Positions 8,960 through 17,794 of a stretch of 64,000 nt of DNA are shown in pieces. The DNA lies in assembly GCF_000685015.1 (NCBI RefSeq), contig NZ_BAYA01000019.1, positions 1 to 64,000 on the forward strand, read 5' to 3'. A model generated the notes under the pieces. It was not told the DNA's origin. It did no database searches and saw only the letters and a program-made list of their open reading frames with translations. The DNA comes from Paraburkholderia bannensis NBRC 103871 (lineage in GTDB: Bacteria; Pseudomonadota; Gammaproteobacteria; Burkholderiales; Burkholderiaceae). The first letter of the stretch is position 1; every line of letters begins with the position of its first letter. Made by a program: the position numbers and the translations under genes.

Positions 8960-9384
8960 TCCGTGAATGGATGCGGACCTGCTCACATTCATCACCGGCA
9001 GACGGGCCGCAGCCTTAGCCTTGAAGGCCCCCCAGCACGATTCTGAGCTGCGGCCACCACAAACTCAATTGACTGCGCAGATCTCATCCGTGTCGTGCCG
9101 CTGAATCTGATCAGCCTGCAGCAATCGATTTCAGGCGGATGAGCTTAATGTCGGCATACTCCGCTATGCCTATAGCCCACCCCTGAATTCCTCGACGGTA
9201 TGCCACTGTGCGCGCAATGGAGACTCGGCAGAAAATCGGAGAATCTGAGTCGGCCCACGGGGATATCTTTCAGTTTCGCATGCCCCCCCTCGCCTTTGTC
9301 GGTAGTCGGCCAGAGACGGACGCTCGACATTCGAGGCAAGAATGCTGACAATCCTGCAATTGTTGACCTCGTTGGGTATGTCAA
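8960..9384. other. Intergenic, no supported gene
   Basis: 425 bases. A minus-strand open frame of 84 codons (9145-9399) overlaps the next gene and has no recognisable features. The stretch contains several stops in all frames and looks like decayed sequence between two acquired genes. Confidence 0.5.
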
Positions 9385-9834
9385 ATGCAGCAGTTGCAAA
9401 TATTGCCGCCCGATCTCGCGCGGCGCTCTATTTCGCGCAAGGAGATCGTCCTTCCGCTCGAAGCGGCTCTTGCTGTAGTTGATTGGTGTGTGATTAACCA
9501 GATTCCCATCCTAGGCTGGGAAGGATGGATGCAGTCTGCGGATGGGCGGGTCGGTCACGGCAATGCACCGCAAGGAACAGCGAGCTTAGAGGGACTTTCG
9601 TTACAGGATGCCGCCGACATCTGCCGTCGGACAATCGGTGCTGCCGCGTTGGAGTGGACAGAAACGTATCCAGAAACGACGGACCGACTACATTTCTGTA
9701 TCACCGTAGACGCGACGGGCACCAACACAGGGCCGTAGGCAATTGGCGGCCATGAGCCGGCGTTCGACGCGTACCCACGAATCATTGACAATCTGGATCA
9801 CTTAGCTCAGGAGTTTGCACCACGGTGCCGATAA
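9385..9834 (+). pseudogene. Small hypothetical protein gene interrupted by an in-frame TAG
   Basis: The first 117 codons (9385-9735) read as a plausible protein: 'LEAALAVVDWCVINQIPILGWEGWMQSADGRVGHG' and 'ICRRTIGAAALEWTE ... LHFCITVD'. TAG at 9736-9738 ends it. The same frame continues without another stop for 31 codons ('GHEPAFDAYPRIIDNLDHLAQEFAPRCR') to TAA at 9832-9834, and this tail is as protein-like as the body. The simplest reading is one ~149-codon gene broken by an amber mutation. A shorter but functional 117-residue product cannot be excluded. The function is unknown. A stop at 9364 bounds the frame upstream. Confidence 0.55.
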
Positions 9835-9879
9835 CATCTGAGAGGGCAGGTGCCTGATCTTGGATATATCGGTTAAGTC

Positions 9880-10446
9880 ATGAAGCGAGTTCTTCTCCCC
9901 ACGATTCTGTTTTTGTTTGCCTCAATAGCGCACGCTGGACTGGACGTCACTGCATACAGTGGATTGACGAATGTCGAATCGCCTGTTTTGTCATCCGACA
10001 GCATGCCCCAAGGAAAGAATCAAGTCATCCTGTCTCCAGTGGATTTCCCGGAGCGTTTTCATGGGCTTGAGAGTGGAAAGGTATACCAGTTCAAATCGTC
10101 TTTCGACTTCAGAGCTGGCTCCTACCTCGGCTACAACATATGGCGAAATGAGCTGGCAAAGCTTGCCGGATATCAGCCAAGCCCGTCCATTCGGAACAAT
10201 GTGGTCGAAATGAGATACGACGAGACAGTATGGAAACTCGACCACGGCCCATTTTGGGAGCTGATCGATTTCTCTGACGCAGAAGGCGTTATCGGACCAG
10301 AAGTGTGCAGAAAGGTCTACCAAGATTTCGTTCAGTACCGGAGTCAAGCAGCACAAGTACCTGATGCTTACTTTTACGATTCTTATGGTGACTGGATGAA
10401 GGCCTTTAAGATGTGCGCGGACAACGGTGCACTCGTCTTTCATTAG
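9880..10446 (+). CDS. Secreted/periplasmic hypothetical protein
   Basis: A 188-residue protein with a clear signal peptide (MKRVLLPTILFLFASIAHA, cleavage expected after AHA). The mature part has no repeat or enzyme motif I recognise. It is rich in aromatic residues ('YQFKSSFDFRAGSYLGYNIW', 'YFYDSYGDWMKAFKMC') and has two Cys that could form a disulfide. It follows the interrupted gene by 45 bases on the same strand. The base composition is more A+T rich than in the flanking operons. A partner role, for example immunity to a secreted toxin, is only a guess. Confidence 0.75.
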   Translation: MKRVLLPTILFLFASIAHAGLDVTAYSGLTNVESPVLSSDSMPQGKNQVILSPVDFPERFHGLESGKVYQFKSSFDFRAGSYLGYNIWRNELAKLAGYQPSPSIRNNVVEMRYDETVWKLDHGPFWELIDFSDAEGVIGPEVCRKVYQDFVQYRSQAAQVPDAYFYDSYGDWMKAFKMCADNGALVFH

Positions 10447-10589
10447 AAACATTATCTCGACGAGGCGGAACCGTGGTGGGAAGATTCTGAATGTCCGCTC
10501 TGAAGAAACTCAAGAGGCCGCTCATGGTCGTGAGTTGCCGATAAAATCCCCCTCAGTAGCCGCTACCCATGCCACCCGCCAGCCTGTCC

Positions 10590-11528
10590 ATGACTACATA
10601 TGCACCGCGTTCACACCTCCTCCGCGCCCTCATCGCTGGTGCGCTGGCGATCGGCATGGCGGGATGCCAGAACGTGCCCCCTCCCGCAGCGAATCGCATC
10701 TCAATCGATGCACAGCCGAACGGTGTTGCGATCAGGGCAAGCGACGATGCGCTCTTCGTCACCGACGATAGACGTAACGTCATCCTGGGGTCACACGATC
10801 ACGCGACGTTCGCGCGGTATGCGGACGTGCGCGAGGTTGCTGGCCAGCCCAACAGTCTCGGCGCGATTGCCGTTACGCCGTCCGGAGCGTTGCTGGTCGC
10901 CCGATTCGGTTTTGGCGAAGCGGGCGCGCTATTCATTTCAACATCGTCAGGCGATGCGCAACCGCTCGCCGGTCTCGCGCCCGAGCGCCGCAGACTGGGC
11001 CTGGCGTCGATCGGCGCGGGACGCGTACTATCAAGCTGGTTCGTGAAAGCAAAGGGCGTCCCTTCGAAGGCAGGCATCAGCCTCGTGAGCTACGACCCGG
11101 CAACGCATACCGCAAGCGAACGAGATCTGGTCGCGGGACTCGCCAAACCCGTTGGCGTTGCCGTTCGCGGCGATGCCCTGTTCGTCGCCGATCAGGACGG
11201 CAACGTGGTTCTGCGATTCGGCCTGGCGGCCCTGCTTGCCGCGCCGGCACCCGTTCCAGGCGACCAGGGCACAGTCTTCGCACGGGTCGAGCATCCGGAT
11301 CTCCTCGCGATCGACAAGACCGGTGCGCTCTATACGAAATGCGGCGCAACCGGACTGTGCCGCATCGCCCCGGACGGAACCGTTACGTCCGTCGCCAACG
11401 ACTTCCAGAATGCGCGCGGCATCGCAATCGACGAGGCGAGGCATGCGCTCTATGTTGTCGATCGCGCAAGCGCGTCGTCTGCCATCGGCAGCACAATCCG
11501 CATCCTGCCGCTCGCTGCTGCCTACTGA
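10590..11528 (+). CDS. Lipoprotein with NHL/SMP-30-like beta-propeller
   Basis: A 312-residue protein. A lipoprotein signal ends in IGMAGC (lipidated Cys about residue 26), so it should be anchored in the envelope. The mature part has repeated strand units of the propeller type: 'PNGVAIRASDDALFVTDD', 'PNSLGAIAVTPSGALLVARF', 'PVGVAVRGDALFVADQDGNVVLRF', 'ARGIAIDEARHALYVVDRAS'. NHL/SMP-30-like propellers bind sugars, lactones or proteins; no catalytic set is evident. An in-frame ATG at 10569 is an alternative start and neither has a good ribosome site. It is convergent with the histidine kinase gene. Confidence 0.8.
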   Translation: MTTYAPRSHLLRALIAGALAIGMAGCQNVPPPAANRISIDAQPNGVAIRASDDALFVTDDRRNVILGSHDHATFARYADVREVAGQPNSLGAIAVTPSGALLVARFGFGEAGALFISTSSGDAQPLAGLAPERRRLGLASIGAGRVLSSWFVKAKGVPSKAGISLVSYDPATHTASERDLVAGLAKPVGVAVRGDALFVADQDGNVVLRFGLAALLAAPAPVPGDQGTVFARVEHPDLLAIDKTGALYTKCGATGLCRIAPDGTVTSVANDFQNARGIAIDEARHALYVVDRASASSAIGSTIRILPLAAAY

Positions 11529-11562
11529 CGATCGATGACGCAAACCGGCTACCGCGAGCGCT

Positions 11563-13062
11563 CTACGTCTTGAGCGGCGCTCGCGACGTCGCGGCGTCGA
11601 GCTTGAAACTGAACGTCGCGCCGCGTCGATCGCGCTCGGCGAGCTCGATGACGCTGCCATGCAACTGGAGCATCCGTTGCACGATCAACAATCCCAGGCC
11701 TCCCTGGCGACGCACGTCGCCTGAGCTGAAAGCACGCCGGAACAGGTTCGCGCGAAGCTCGGGTGCGATGCCTGGCCCAGTGTCGCTGACCACGACGCCC
11801 ACCTTGTCGTCCTCCCCGGCGAGTTCGACGCTGACTTCGCCGCCTGCGGGCGTATGGCGAATCGCGTTGTCGAGCAGGTTGGTCAGCACGCGTTCGATCA
11901 TGCCGAGGTCTGCGCACACGGCCGGCAGGCGTGGCGCAATATCGGCATGCAAGCGAATCTGGCGGGCCTGCGCCGCAAGCTCGAACTTCTGGAACACGTC
12001 CTGCACGACATCTGCGAGAGGAAACGTCTCAAGCGTGAGCTGGACGTTTTCCTGCTCCAGGCGCGCCAGTTCGAACAGCGACTGCGCCAGCCGCCCGACC
12101 TTCGCGCTCTGGGCAAGCGCAATCGCCAGATAGCGACGGCGCTCGGCGCCTTCCAGCGTGTCGTCCTTCAAGGACAGCGTTTCCAGGTAACCGTGCAGCG
12201 ACGTCAGCGGCGTGCGCAGATCGTGCGAGATATTCGCGAAGAGTTCGCGCCGCTCCTGATCCTGGCGCTTGAGTTCGTGCCACTGCAGCCCGATGCGCTC
12301 GACCAACTGGGCAAACGTGTGTTCGAGAATGGCGATCTCGTCGCGCGTTCCCGCGTGCGCCGCCGGGGGGCCGGGCACAAGCGGCACGGGCGCCGCACCT
12401 GAGCGGATCGACGCGTCGAAGCGGCTCACGCTCTCGGTCAGTCGCCGCAAAGGGCGCGTGATGAGGCCAAACGCGATCAACCCGGCAATCAGTCCGAGCG
12501 ACGCGACCACCGCCATCAAGCCGAGCGTGGTGCGCAGCACCGTGCTTTGCCCAAGCCGCGTTGCCAGCGCATCGCGCGCCTCGCCGATCAGCACGACGTA
12601 GATGTAACCTGCCGGTCGCCCGTCTGCCCCTGGCACGACGGCCGCGCTGAAGACCTTGCTGGCGTCCACGCTGCGCGGATCGTCGCCGAGAATCGGCAGC
12701 GGGTCGTTGGCCAGGAAGCGCTGCACCGGTTGCAGGTCGACGCGCGCACGCCGTATATGCCCCGGCGGTGCGTCGTCGCCCGTGATGCGGCCATTGCTGT
12801 CGAGCAGGTACACCTCGACACTCGGATTGACCGCCATCAGTTGTCCGAACAATGTGCGCAATGCGCCCGCCTTGGGCCCGTCCGCGCCCATGAGCGCCGA
12901 GTTGTGGGCAATGTGGGATGCAAGATCGTGCGATAGCGCCTGGATGACCTCCTGGTCGTGCAGATCCGAGGCCCGTATCTGCAGCCACGCCGATGCTCCG
13001 CAGCACGCGAGCAGCAAGACCGAGAACACGATGGAGATCCGCTGCGTCAATGACAGTCTCAC
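11563..13062 (-). CDS. Sensor histidine kinase
   Basis: A 499-residue inner-membrane sensor: transmembrane segment about 9-29, a periplasmic region of about 145 residues, a second membrane segment about 178-202, HAMP linker, dimerisation domain with the phospho-acceptor H280 (FANISHDLRTPLTSL), and an ATPase domain with N-box NLLDNAIRH (about 395-403) and G1 box DTGPGI (about 427-432). Its start overlaps the regulator's stop by four bases (ATGA), showing translational coupling. The pair is divergent from msrB-dipZ-msrA, so sensing of oxidative damage in the periplasm (as for E. coli HprSR and MsrPQ) is a reasonable inference. Confidence 0.94.
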   Translation of the reverse strand: MRLSLTQRISIVFSVLLLACCGASAWLQIRASDLHDQEVIQALSHDLASHIAHNSALMGADGPKAGALRTLFGQLMAVNPSVEVYLLDSNGRITGDDAPPGHIRRARVDLQPVQRFLANDPLPILGDDPRSVDASKVFSAAVVPGADGRPAGYIYVVLIGEARDALATRLGQSTVLRTTLGLMAVVASLGLIAGLIAFGLITRPLRRLTESVSRFDASIRSGAAPVPLVPGPPAAHAGTRDEIAILEHTFAQLVERIGLQWHELKRQDQERRELFANISHDLRTPLTSLHGYLETLSLKDDTLEGAERRRYLAIALAQSAKVGRLAQSLFELARLEQENVQLTLETFPLADVVQDVFQKFELAAQARQIRLHADIAPRLPAVCADLGMIERVLTNLLDNAIRHTPAGGEVSVELAGEDDKVGVVVSDTGPGIAPELRANLFRRAFSSGDVRRQGGLGLLIVQRMLQLHGSVIELAERDRRGATFSFKLDAATSRAPLKT

Positions 13063-13820
13063 GACGCCCCTCCTTGCCCGCTGTCGCGGGGCGCCGCGCC
13101 GCCGGGTGCCGATGTTGCGAGCGGGTCGAATTTGTAGCCGCGTCCCCAGACGGTCAGGATGCGCACCGGTTGCGCGGGGTCGACTTCGATCTTGGTGCGC
13201 AGGCGGTTGATGTGCGTGTTGACCGTGTGCTCGTAGCCTTCGTGCTGGTAGCCCCAGACGGCGTTCAAAAGCTCCATGCGCGAGAACACCTTGCCTGGAT
13301 GGCGCGCGAAGTGATACAGCAGGTCGAATTCACGCGGAGTCAGTTCGATGCGGCGGCCATCGACCTGCGCTTCGCGCGTGACGGGATCGATCGAGAAGCC
13401 GCCGAGCATCAGCGTGCCGCCTTCGAGCCGCAAGTCCTTCGCCATCGCCTCGACGCGCCGCAGCAGCGCCTTCACGCGCGCGACGAGTTCGAGCACCGAA
13501 AAGGGTTTCGCGAGGTAATCGTCGGCGCCGAGTTCGAGTCCCAGGATGCGGTGAACCTCGCTTGAACGCGCGCTCGTAATGATGATCGGCGTGTAGCGCG
13601 TCATCGCCCGCGCGCGACGGCAGATCTCCAGACCATCGACGCCGGGCAACATCAGGTCGAGGATCAAGGCGTCCCAGCCGCCCTGCTCCAGCAGCCGCAG
13701 CCCTTCGGTGCCGTCGGCGCTGTGGACAACCTCGTAGTGCTCGTCGCGCAGGTGCAGCATGAGCACGTTGGCGATATCCGCGTCGTCCTCGACGATGAGT
13801 ACGCGTTTGGTCTGATCCAT
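13059..13820 (-). CDS. OmpR-family response regulator
   Basis: A 253-residue regulator. The receiver has the acidic pocket E11/D12/D13, phospho-acceptor D55 (LILDLMLPGVDG), S83 and K105. The C-terminal winged helix has 'RRIELTPREFDLLYHFARHPGKVFSRMELLNAVWGY ... HTVNTHINRLRTKIE'. The ATG at 13820 gives the normal family length; a longer open frame upstream is non-coding promoter sequence. It is the first gene of the two-component operon and faces msrB across 214 bases. Likely targets are its own operon and the msr genes. Confidence 0.94.
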   Translation of the reverse strand: MDQTKRVLIVEDDADIANVLMLHLRDEHYEVVHSADGTEGLRLLEQGGWDALILDLMLPGVDGLEICRRARAMTRYTPIIITSARSSEVHRILGLELGADDYLAKPFSVLELVARVKALLRRVEAMAKDLRLEGGTLMLGGFSIDPVTREAQVDGRRIELTPREFDLLYHFARHPGKVFSRMELLNAVWGYQHEGYEHTVNTHINRLRTKIEVDPAQPVRILTVWGRGYKFDPLATSAPGGAAPRDSGQGGAS

Positions 13821-14034
13821 AGGTTCTTCAGGTATCGGCGCGGTGCGCCCCGGTAAAAGATCCGGATTGAAATGCCCATTGTGCAGAAAATGCCGGGCCG
13901 GAGTTATCACAATTAATTTTACTTTTCGTGAGGACTTCGATATCGGCGGCTGCCTATGCTTCGTGTAAAGGTTGCGCGCTGTTCTGAGGCCCGGCTGGCT
14001 CCCGTGCAGCGCCGCACCGTACACGGAGAACACG
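13821..14034. promoter_or_regulatory. Divergent promoter region between the two-component system and msrB
   Basis: 214 bases separating the starts of the response regulator and msrB. An A+T-rich block at about 13907-13930 (CACAATTAATTTTACTTTTCG) stands out from the GC-rich surroundings and is a likely promoter core. TTCGTG occurs twice (about 13925 and 13959), a weak direct-repeat candidate for the regulator. Confidence 0.45.
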
Positions 14035-14568
14035 ATGAACACTCGTAGACGGCTTCTGCTATCCGGCGGCAGTGCGCTCGCCGTCATGGCCGCGCTCGGC
14101 CAATGGCGCGCGAAGGCGGCCCAGCCCGCCAGCGGCGCGATGGCCATGGGCGCGGCATCCACGCCTGCTGGGCATTTCGCGGTCGTGCACACCGACGCCG
14201 AATGGCGCAAGCTCCTCACGCCCGCCCAGTACGAAGTGCTGCGCAATGCGGGGACGGAGCGCGCCTTCACCAGTGCGCTCAACAACGAACACCGCGACGG
14301 CACCTTTGCCTGCGCGGGCTGCGCGGCCAGGCTCTTTGCGTCGACCACGAAATTCGACAGTGGCACGGGATGGCCGAGCTTCTATGCGCCGCTGCCGCAT
14401 GCCGTGATCGAGCGCGAGGATCTCTCGTACGGCATGGTTCGCACCGAAGTGCTGTGCAGCCGCTGCGGCGGCCACCTTGGCCACGTTTTCGACGACGGGC
14501 CGAAGCCGACCGGCCTGCGCTACTGCATGAACGGCGTCGCCATGACCTTCACGCCACGCGCAGCCTGA
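14035..14568 (+). CDS. msrB: Peptide-methionine (R)-S-oxide reductase, exported
   Basis: A 177-residue MsrB. The N-terminus MNTRRRLLLSGGSALAVMA has twin Arg plus a hydrophobic stretch and an AKAAQ cleavage-like site, so export (probably Tat) is expected. The enzyme domain has zinc Cys C93/C96 and C141/C144, the 'GWPSF' substrate motif at about 112-116, and catalytic C164 in RYCMNG. It reduces R-sulfoxides of methionine in proteins. GGAGA lies about six bases before the ATG. It is the first gene of msrB-dipZ-msrA; with the other two it matches the three activities fused in Neisseria PilB. Confidence 0.94.
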   Translation: MNTRRRLLLSGGSALAVMAALGQWRAKAAQPASGAMAMGAASTPAGHFAVVHTDAEWRKLLTPAQYEVLRNAGTERAFTSALNNEHRDGTFACAGCAARLFASTTKFDSGTGWPSFYAPLPHAVIEREDLSYGMVRTEVLCSRCGGHLGHVFDDGPKPTGLRYCMNGVAMTFTPRAA

Positions 14569-14626
14569 GCGCCCCGATCGAACCGATCGAACCCGCAGAA
14601 CCGGTAGAACTCCTTCCGACTCCACC

Positions 14627-16486
14627 ATGTTACTCATCGTCCTGGCCTATCTCGGCGGCGTGCTCACGATCCTGAGCCCCTGCATCCTGCCCGTGCTGCC
14701 CTTCGTGTTCGCGCGCGCCGACCAGCCCTTCGTGCGCTCCGGCCTGCCGCTGCTCGGCGGGATGGCCGCCACCTTCGCGGCGGTCGCGACACTCGCCGCA
14801 GTCGGCGGCGGCTGGGTCGCACAGGCCAATCAGTATGGCCGCTGGTTCGCGATTGTCCTGCTCGCCGTCTTCGGCCTCACGCTCCTGCTTCCCCGCCTGG
14901 CCGAGCGCATCATGCAACCGCTCGTGAACGTCGGCAACCGGCTGTCCGAGACCACACAGCATGATCGCGCGCCGGGCATCGGCGCTTCATTTCTCCTGGG
15001 CATTGCGACGGGGCTGCTGTGGGCGCCGTGCGCGGGCCCGATTCTCGGCCTGATCCTGACCGGCGCGGCGCTGCAAGGCGCAAGCATCGGCACGACCTTG
15101 CTGCTGGTGGCCTATGCGGCGGGCGCGGCGACTTCGCTGGCCGTCGCGCTGCTGCTGGGCGGACGGGTCTTCGCGGCCATGAAACGCTCGCTGGGCGCGG
15201 GCGAATGGATCCGTCGCGCCATTGGCGTGGCGATGCTCGCCGGTGTCGCCGCCGTTGCGCTCGGGCTGGACACGGGCATCCTCACGCGCATTTCGACGGT
15301 CGCGACAGGCGGCCTGGAGCAGCATCTCGTCGATACCTTCGCTGCGCCGAAGCAGACCACGATGGCGATGACCGGTTCCGCCAGGCCGCCGGCCTTGTCG
15401 AATGCGCCCAGCGAAGGCGCGGATACCGCAAACACGATGTCGGCCAGCGGCGGCGCGATGATGCGCGCTTCCAACAGCATGCGGGCTGCACCGTCGGCGC
15501 CGTCCGCACTACCCGTGCTCGGCCAGTTGCCGCCGCTCCAGGGCGCCGTGCAATGGCTGAATTCGCCGCCGCTTGACGCCCAGGCGCTGCGCGGCAAGGT
15601 CGTGATCGTCGACTTCTGGACTTACTCGTGCATCAACTGCCTGCGCTCGCTCCCCTACGTCAAGGCGTGGGCCAGCAAGTATCGCGACAAGGGACTCGTC
15701 GTGATCGGCGTGCATGCGCCCGAATTTGCCTTCGAACGCAACGCCGACAACGTGCGCAAGGCCGTTCACGACCTCGGCGTCGACTATCCGGTGGCGATCG
15801 ACAACGACTACGCGATCTGGCGCGCCTTCAACAACCAGTACTGGCCTGCGCACTATTTTGCCGATGCCAAAGGACAGATTCGCTATGAGCATTTCGGCGA
15901 AGGGGAATATGACCAGTCCGAGCGCGTCATCCAGCAACTGCTCGTGGAAGCGGGCCACCCGGATGCGGCGAATGTTCCGCTCGGCCTCGATGGCGCGACG
16001 CAGCACGGCGTCCAGATGCAGGCCGACGGCGCAGACATGCGTTCGCCCGAAACCTATATCGGCTTCGAGCGCGCCGAGGGCTTCGCGTCGCCAGGCGGCG
16101 TCGCACAGGATCGCGTTCACGACTATCGCGCGCCCTCCGATCCTGGCCTCAACCATTGGGGGCTGGCTGGCGCATGGAGCGTCGGCGCCGAGCACGCCAC
16201 GCTGGCAAAGCCCGGCGGCGAAATCGTCTACCGCTTCCATGCACGCGACCTGCACCTGGTCTTAGGCCCCGGGAGGGACGGCAAGCCCGTGCGGTTTCGC
16301 GTGACGGTGGACGGCAATGCACCGCAGGACGCACACGGCAGCGACGTAGCGCCGGACGGCACCGGTGTGGTCACGGCACAGCGTCTCTATCAACTCGTGC
16401 GACAGCCCGGCGACGTGGCGGAACACACCTTCGCGATCCAGTTTCTCGATCCGGGCGTGCAAGCCTTTGCCTTTACTTTCGGTTAA
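14627..16486 (+). CDS. dipZ: DipZ-type membrane thiol-disulfide protein (CcdA domain + thioredoxin-like + C-terminal domain)
   Basis: A 619-residue inner-membrane protein. Residues 1-215 form a CcdA/DsbD-beta-like bundle with the paired membrane cysteines C19 (LSPCILP) and C135 (WAPCAGP). After an Ala/Ser-rich linker, residues about 300-445 form a thioredoxin-like domain with CxxC at 335-338 (TYSCINCLRSLP). The last ~160 residues match the DipZ-specific C-terminal beta domain. It should carry electrons from cytoplasmic thioredoxin to periplasmic targets. Being between msrB and msrA, its targets are most simply those two reductases. Confidence 0.92.
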   Translation: MLLIVLAYLGGVLTILSPCILPVLPFVFARADQPFVRSGLPLLGGMAATFAAVATLAAVGGGWVAQANQYGRWFAIVLLAVFGLTLLLPRLAERIMQPLVNVGNRLSETTQHDRAPGIGASFLLGIATGLLWAPCAGPILGLILTGAALQGASIGTTLLLVAYAAGAATSLAVALLLGGRVFAAMKRSLGAGEWIRRAIGVAMLAGVAAVALGLDTGILTRISTVATGGLEQHLVDTFAAPKQTTMAMTGSARPPALSNAPSEGADTANTMSASGGAMMRASNSMRAAPSAPSALPVLGQLPPLQGAVQWLNSPPLDAQALRGKVVIVDFWTYSCINCLRSLPYVKAWASKYRDKGLVVIGVHAPEFAFERNADNVRKAVHDLGVDYPVAIDNDYAIWRAFNNQYWPAHYFADAKGQIRYEHFGEGEYDQSERVIQQLLVEAGHPDAANVPLGLDGATQHGVQMQADGADMRSPETYIGFERAEGFASPGGVAQDRVHDYRAPSDPGLNHWGLAGAWSVGAEHATLAKPGGEIVYRFHARDLHLVLGPGRDGKPVRFRVTVDGNAPQDAHGSDVAPDGTGVVTAQRLYQLVRQPGDVAEHTFAIQFLDPGVQAFAFTFG

Positions 16487-16497
16487 CTCTCACTGGC

Positions 16498-16518
16498 GCC
16501 GGGCGGCCTTCGCCCGGC
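16498..16518 (+). repeat. Intercistronic hairpin before msrA
   Basis: GCCGGGCG at 16498-16505 pairs with CGCCCGGC at 16511-16518 around a five-base loop, ending directly before the AAGGA ribosome site of msrA. No T-run follows, so it is not a terminator. It may stabilise the mRNA or tune msrA translation. Confidence 0.6.
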
Positions 16519-16530
16519 AAGGACGGCATC

Positions 16531-17262
16531 GTGAATCCGCTATTAATGAAATCCAGCAAGATCGCGCGTTTCGGCGCCCTGGCTATCGTGGTAGCCGCAG
16601 TGGCGCTCTGGCAACGCAGCGCCCATTCCGACGAACGCGCGGTCGCGGTTCCAGCACCGCTTCAGGATGAGCCTGCGGGCGGTGTCCATTCGGAAACCGC
16701 TGTCCTGTCGGGCGGCTGCTTCTGGGGCGTCCAGGGCGTGTTCGAACATCTGCGCGGAGTCACGCAGGTCGCGTCCGGCTACACGGGTGGCGCGGCCGAT
16801 ACCGCCCAATACGAGCGCGTGAGCGACGGCGATACCGGCCATGCAGAATCGGTGCGGATTACCTTCGACCCGACCGTGATCAGCTACGGCAAGATTCTCC
16901 AGGTGTTCTTTTCCGTTGCGCACAACCCGACCGAACTCGACTATCAGGGCCCCGACCACGGCACCCAGTACCGCTCGGCGATTTTCCCGATGAATGCCCA
17001 GCAGCGCACGGTGGCGCAAGCCTATATCGCGCAGCTACAGGGCGGGCACGTTTTTTCGAGTCCGATCGTGACGCGTGTCGAGACCTTCAAGGGCTTCTAT
17101 CCCGCCGAGGCTTACCACCAGAACTTTCTCGCCCTGCATCCCGACTACCCGTATATCGCGATCAACGACATGCCGAAGGTCGAGGCGCTGAAGAGCCTGT
17201 ACCCCTCGCTCTATCGGCCCCGACCTGTCCTGTATCAGGCGATGGCGGGTACGACGCCATAG
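16531..17262 (+). CDS. msrA: Peptide-methionine (S)-S-oxide reductase, exported
   Basis: A 243-residue MsrA with an N-terminal membrane/signal segment (about residues 12-28), so it acts outside the cytoplasm. The active site is GGCFWG with catalytic C63. The family core follows ('VASGYTGG', 'VSDGDTGHAESVRITFDP', 'DHGTQYRSAIF'). It reduces S-sulfoxides and complements the upstream MsrB. A GTG start at 16531 is chosen because AAGGA sits about seven bases before it; an ATG at 16546 is possible. It is the third gene of the msr operon. Confidence 0.93.
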   Translation: MNPLLMKSSKIARFGALAIVVAAVALWQRSAHSDERAVAVPAPLQDEPAGGVHSETAVLSGGCFWGVQGVFEHLRGVTQVASGYTGGAADTAQYERVSDGDTGHAESVRITFDPTVISYGKILQVFFSVAHNPTELDYQGPDHGTQYRSAIFPMNAQQRTVAQAYIAQLQGGHVFSSPIVTRVETFKGFYPAEAYHQNFLALHPDYPYIAINDMPKVEALKSLYPSLYRPRPVLYQAMAGTTP

Positions 17263-17273
17263 ATGCTCCAGGT

Positions 17274-17789
17274 TCACCGGGACGCGCGATGCGGCCACGC
17301 ACCGCGCCTCACGACAGACCAGTAAATCCAGCCGATCACCACCAGCGCAACCGCTCCGGCCATCGTTGGGAGTACCAGGAAAGACCAACCCGGCTGCGCG
17401 GCGAAAATGATGACCGGATTGCTGCCCGCAGGCGGATGCACCGTGCGCGTCAGCATCATCAGCATCAGGGCGGCCGATGCGGCGATTGCCATGGCCAGAT
17501 AGCCCGGCCCGAACAGATGCAGGCAGAGCAAACCCGTCAGCGAAGTCAGAACATGCCCTCCGATGATGTTGCGCGGCTGCGAAAACGGGCTCGACGGAAA
17601 GCCGAACAGCAGCACGCAGGTGGCCCCGAACGAACCGAGAATCCACGGTGCCGAGGTCTCTTGTGCCAGCATGCCCACGAGCGCCAACGCAGCGAATGCG
17701 CCCAGGCCGGCGAGCAGGATGCCGCCGGCCTGGGCACGCCACGTCGAGCCCCCGTTAGCGCCGGCGGAAGCGGCGGACGAGGTCGTCAT
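17274..17789 (-). CDS. HPP family membrane protein
   Basis: A 171-residue inner-membrane protein with about five hydrophobic segments and the family hallmark TRTVHPPAGSNP. HPP proteins have been linked to nitrite transport in plastids and cyanobacteria, but the bacterial role is mostly unknown. It lies 5 bases downstream of the formate dehydrogenase gene on the same strand, so the two are probably co-transcribed. It is convergent with msrA. Confidence 0.9.
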   Translation of the reverse strand: MTTSSAASAGANGGSTWRAQAGGILLAGLGAFAALALVGMLAQETSAPWILGSFGATCVLLFGFPSSPFSQPRNIIGGHVLTSLTGLLCLHLFGPGYLAMAIAASAALMLMMLTRTVHPPAGSNPVIIFAAQPGWSFLVLPTMAGAVALVVIGWIYWSVVRRGAWPHRASR

Positions 17790-17794
17790 GGGCG

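Noticed and set aside
9145..9399. 84-codon minus-strand frame upstream of the interrupted gene
   Set aside because: No ribosome site or family pattern, and it overlaps the start of the better-supported plus-strand gene.
9736..9738. Read-through of TAG as pyrrolysine or a recoding site
   Set aside because: Nothing in the window suggests pyrrolysine machinery or a recoding signal; an ordinary nonsense mutation explains it.
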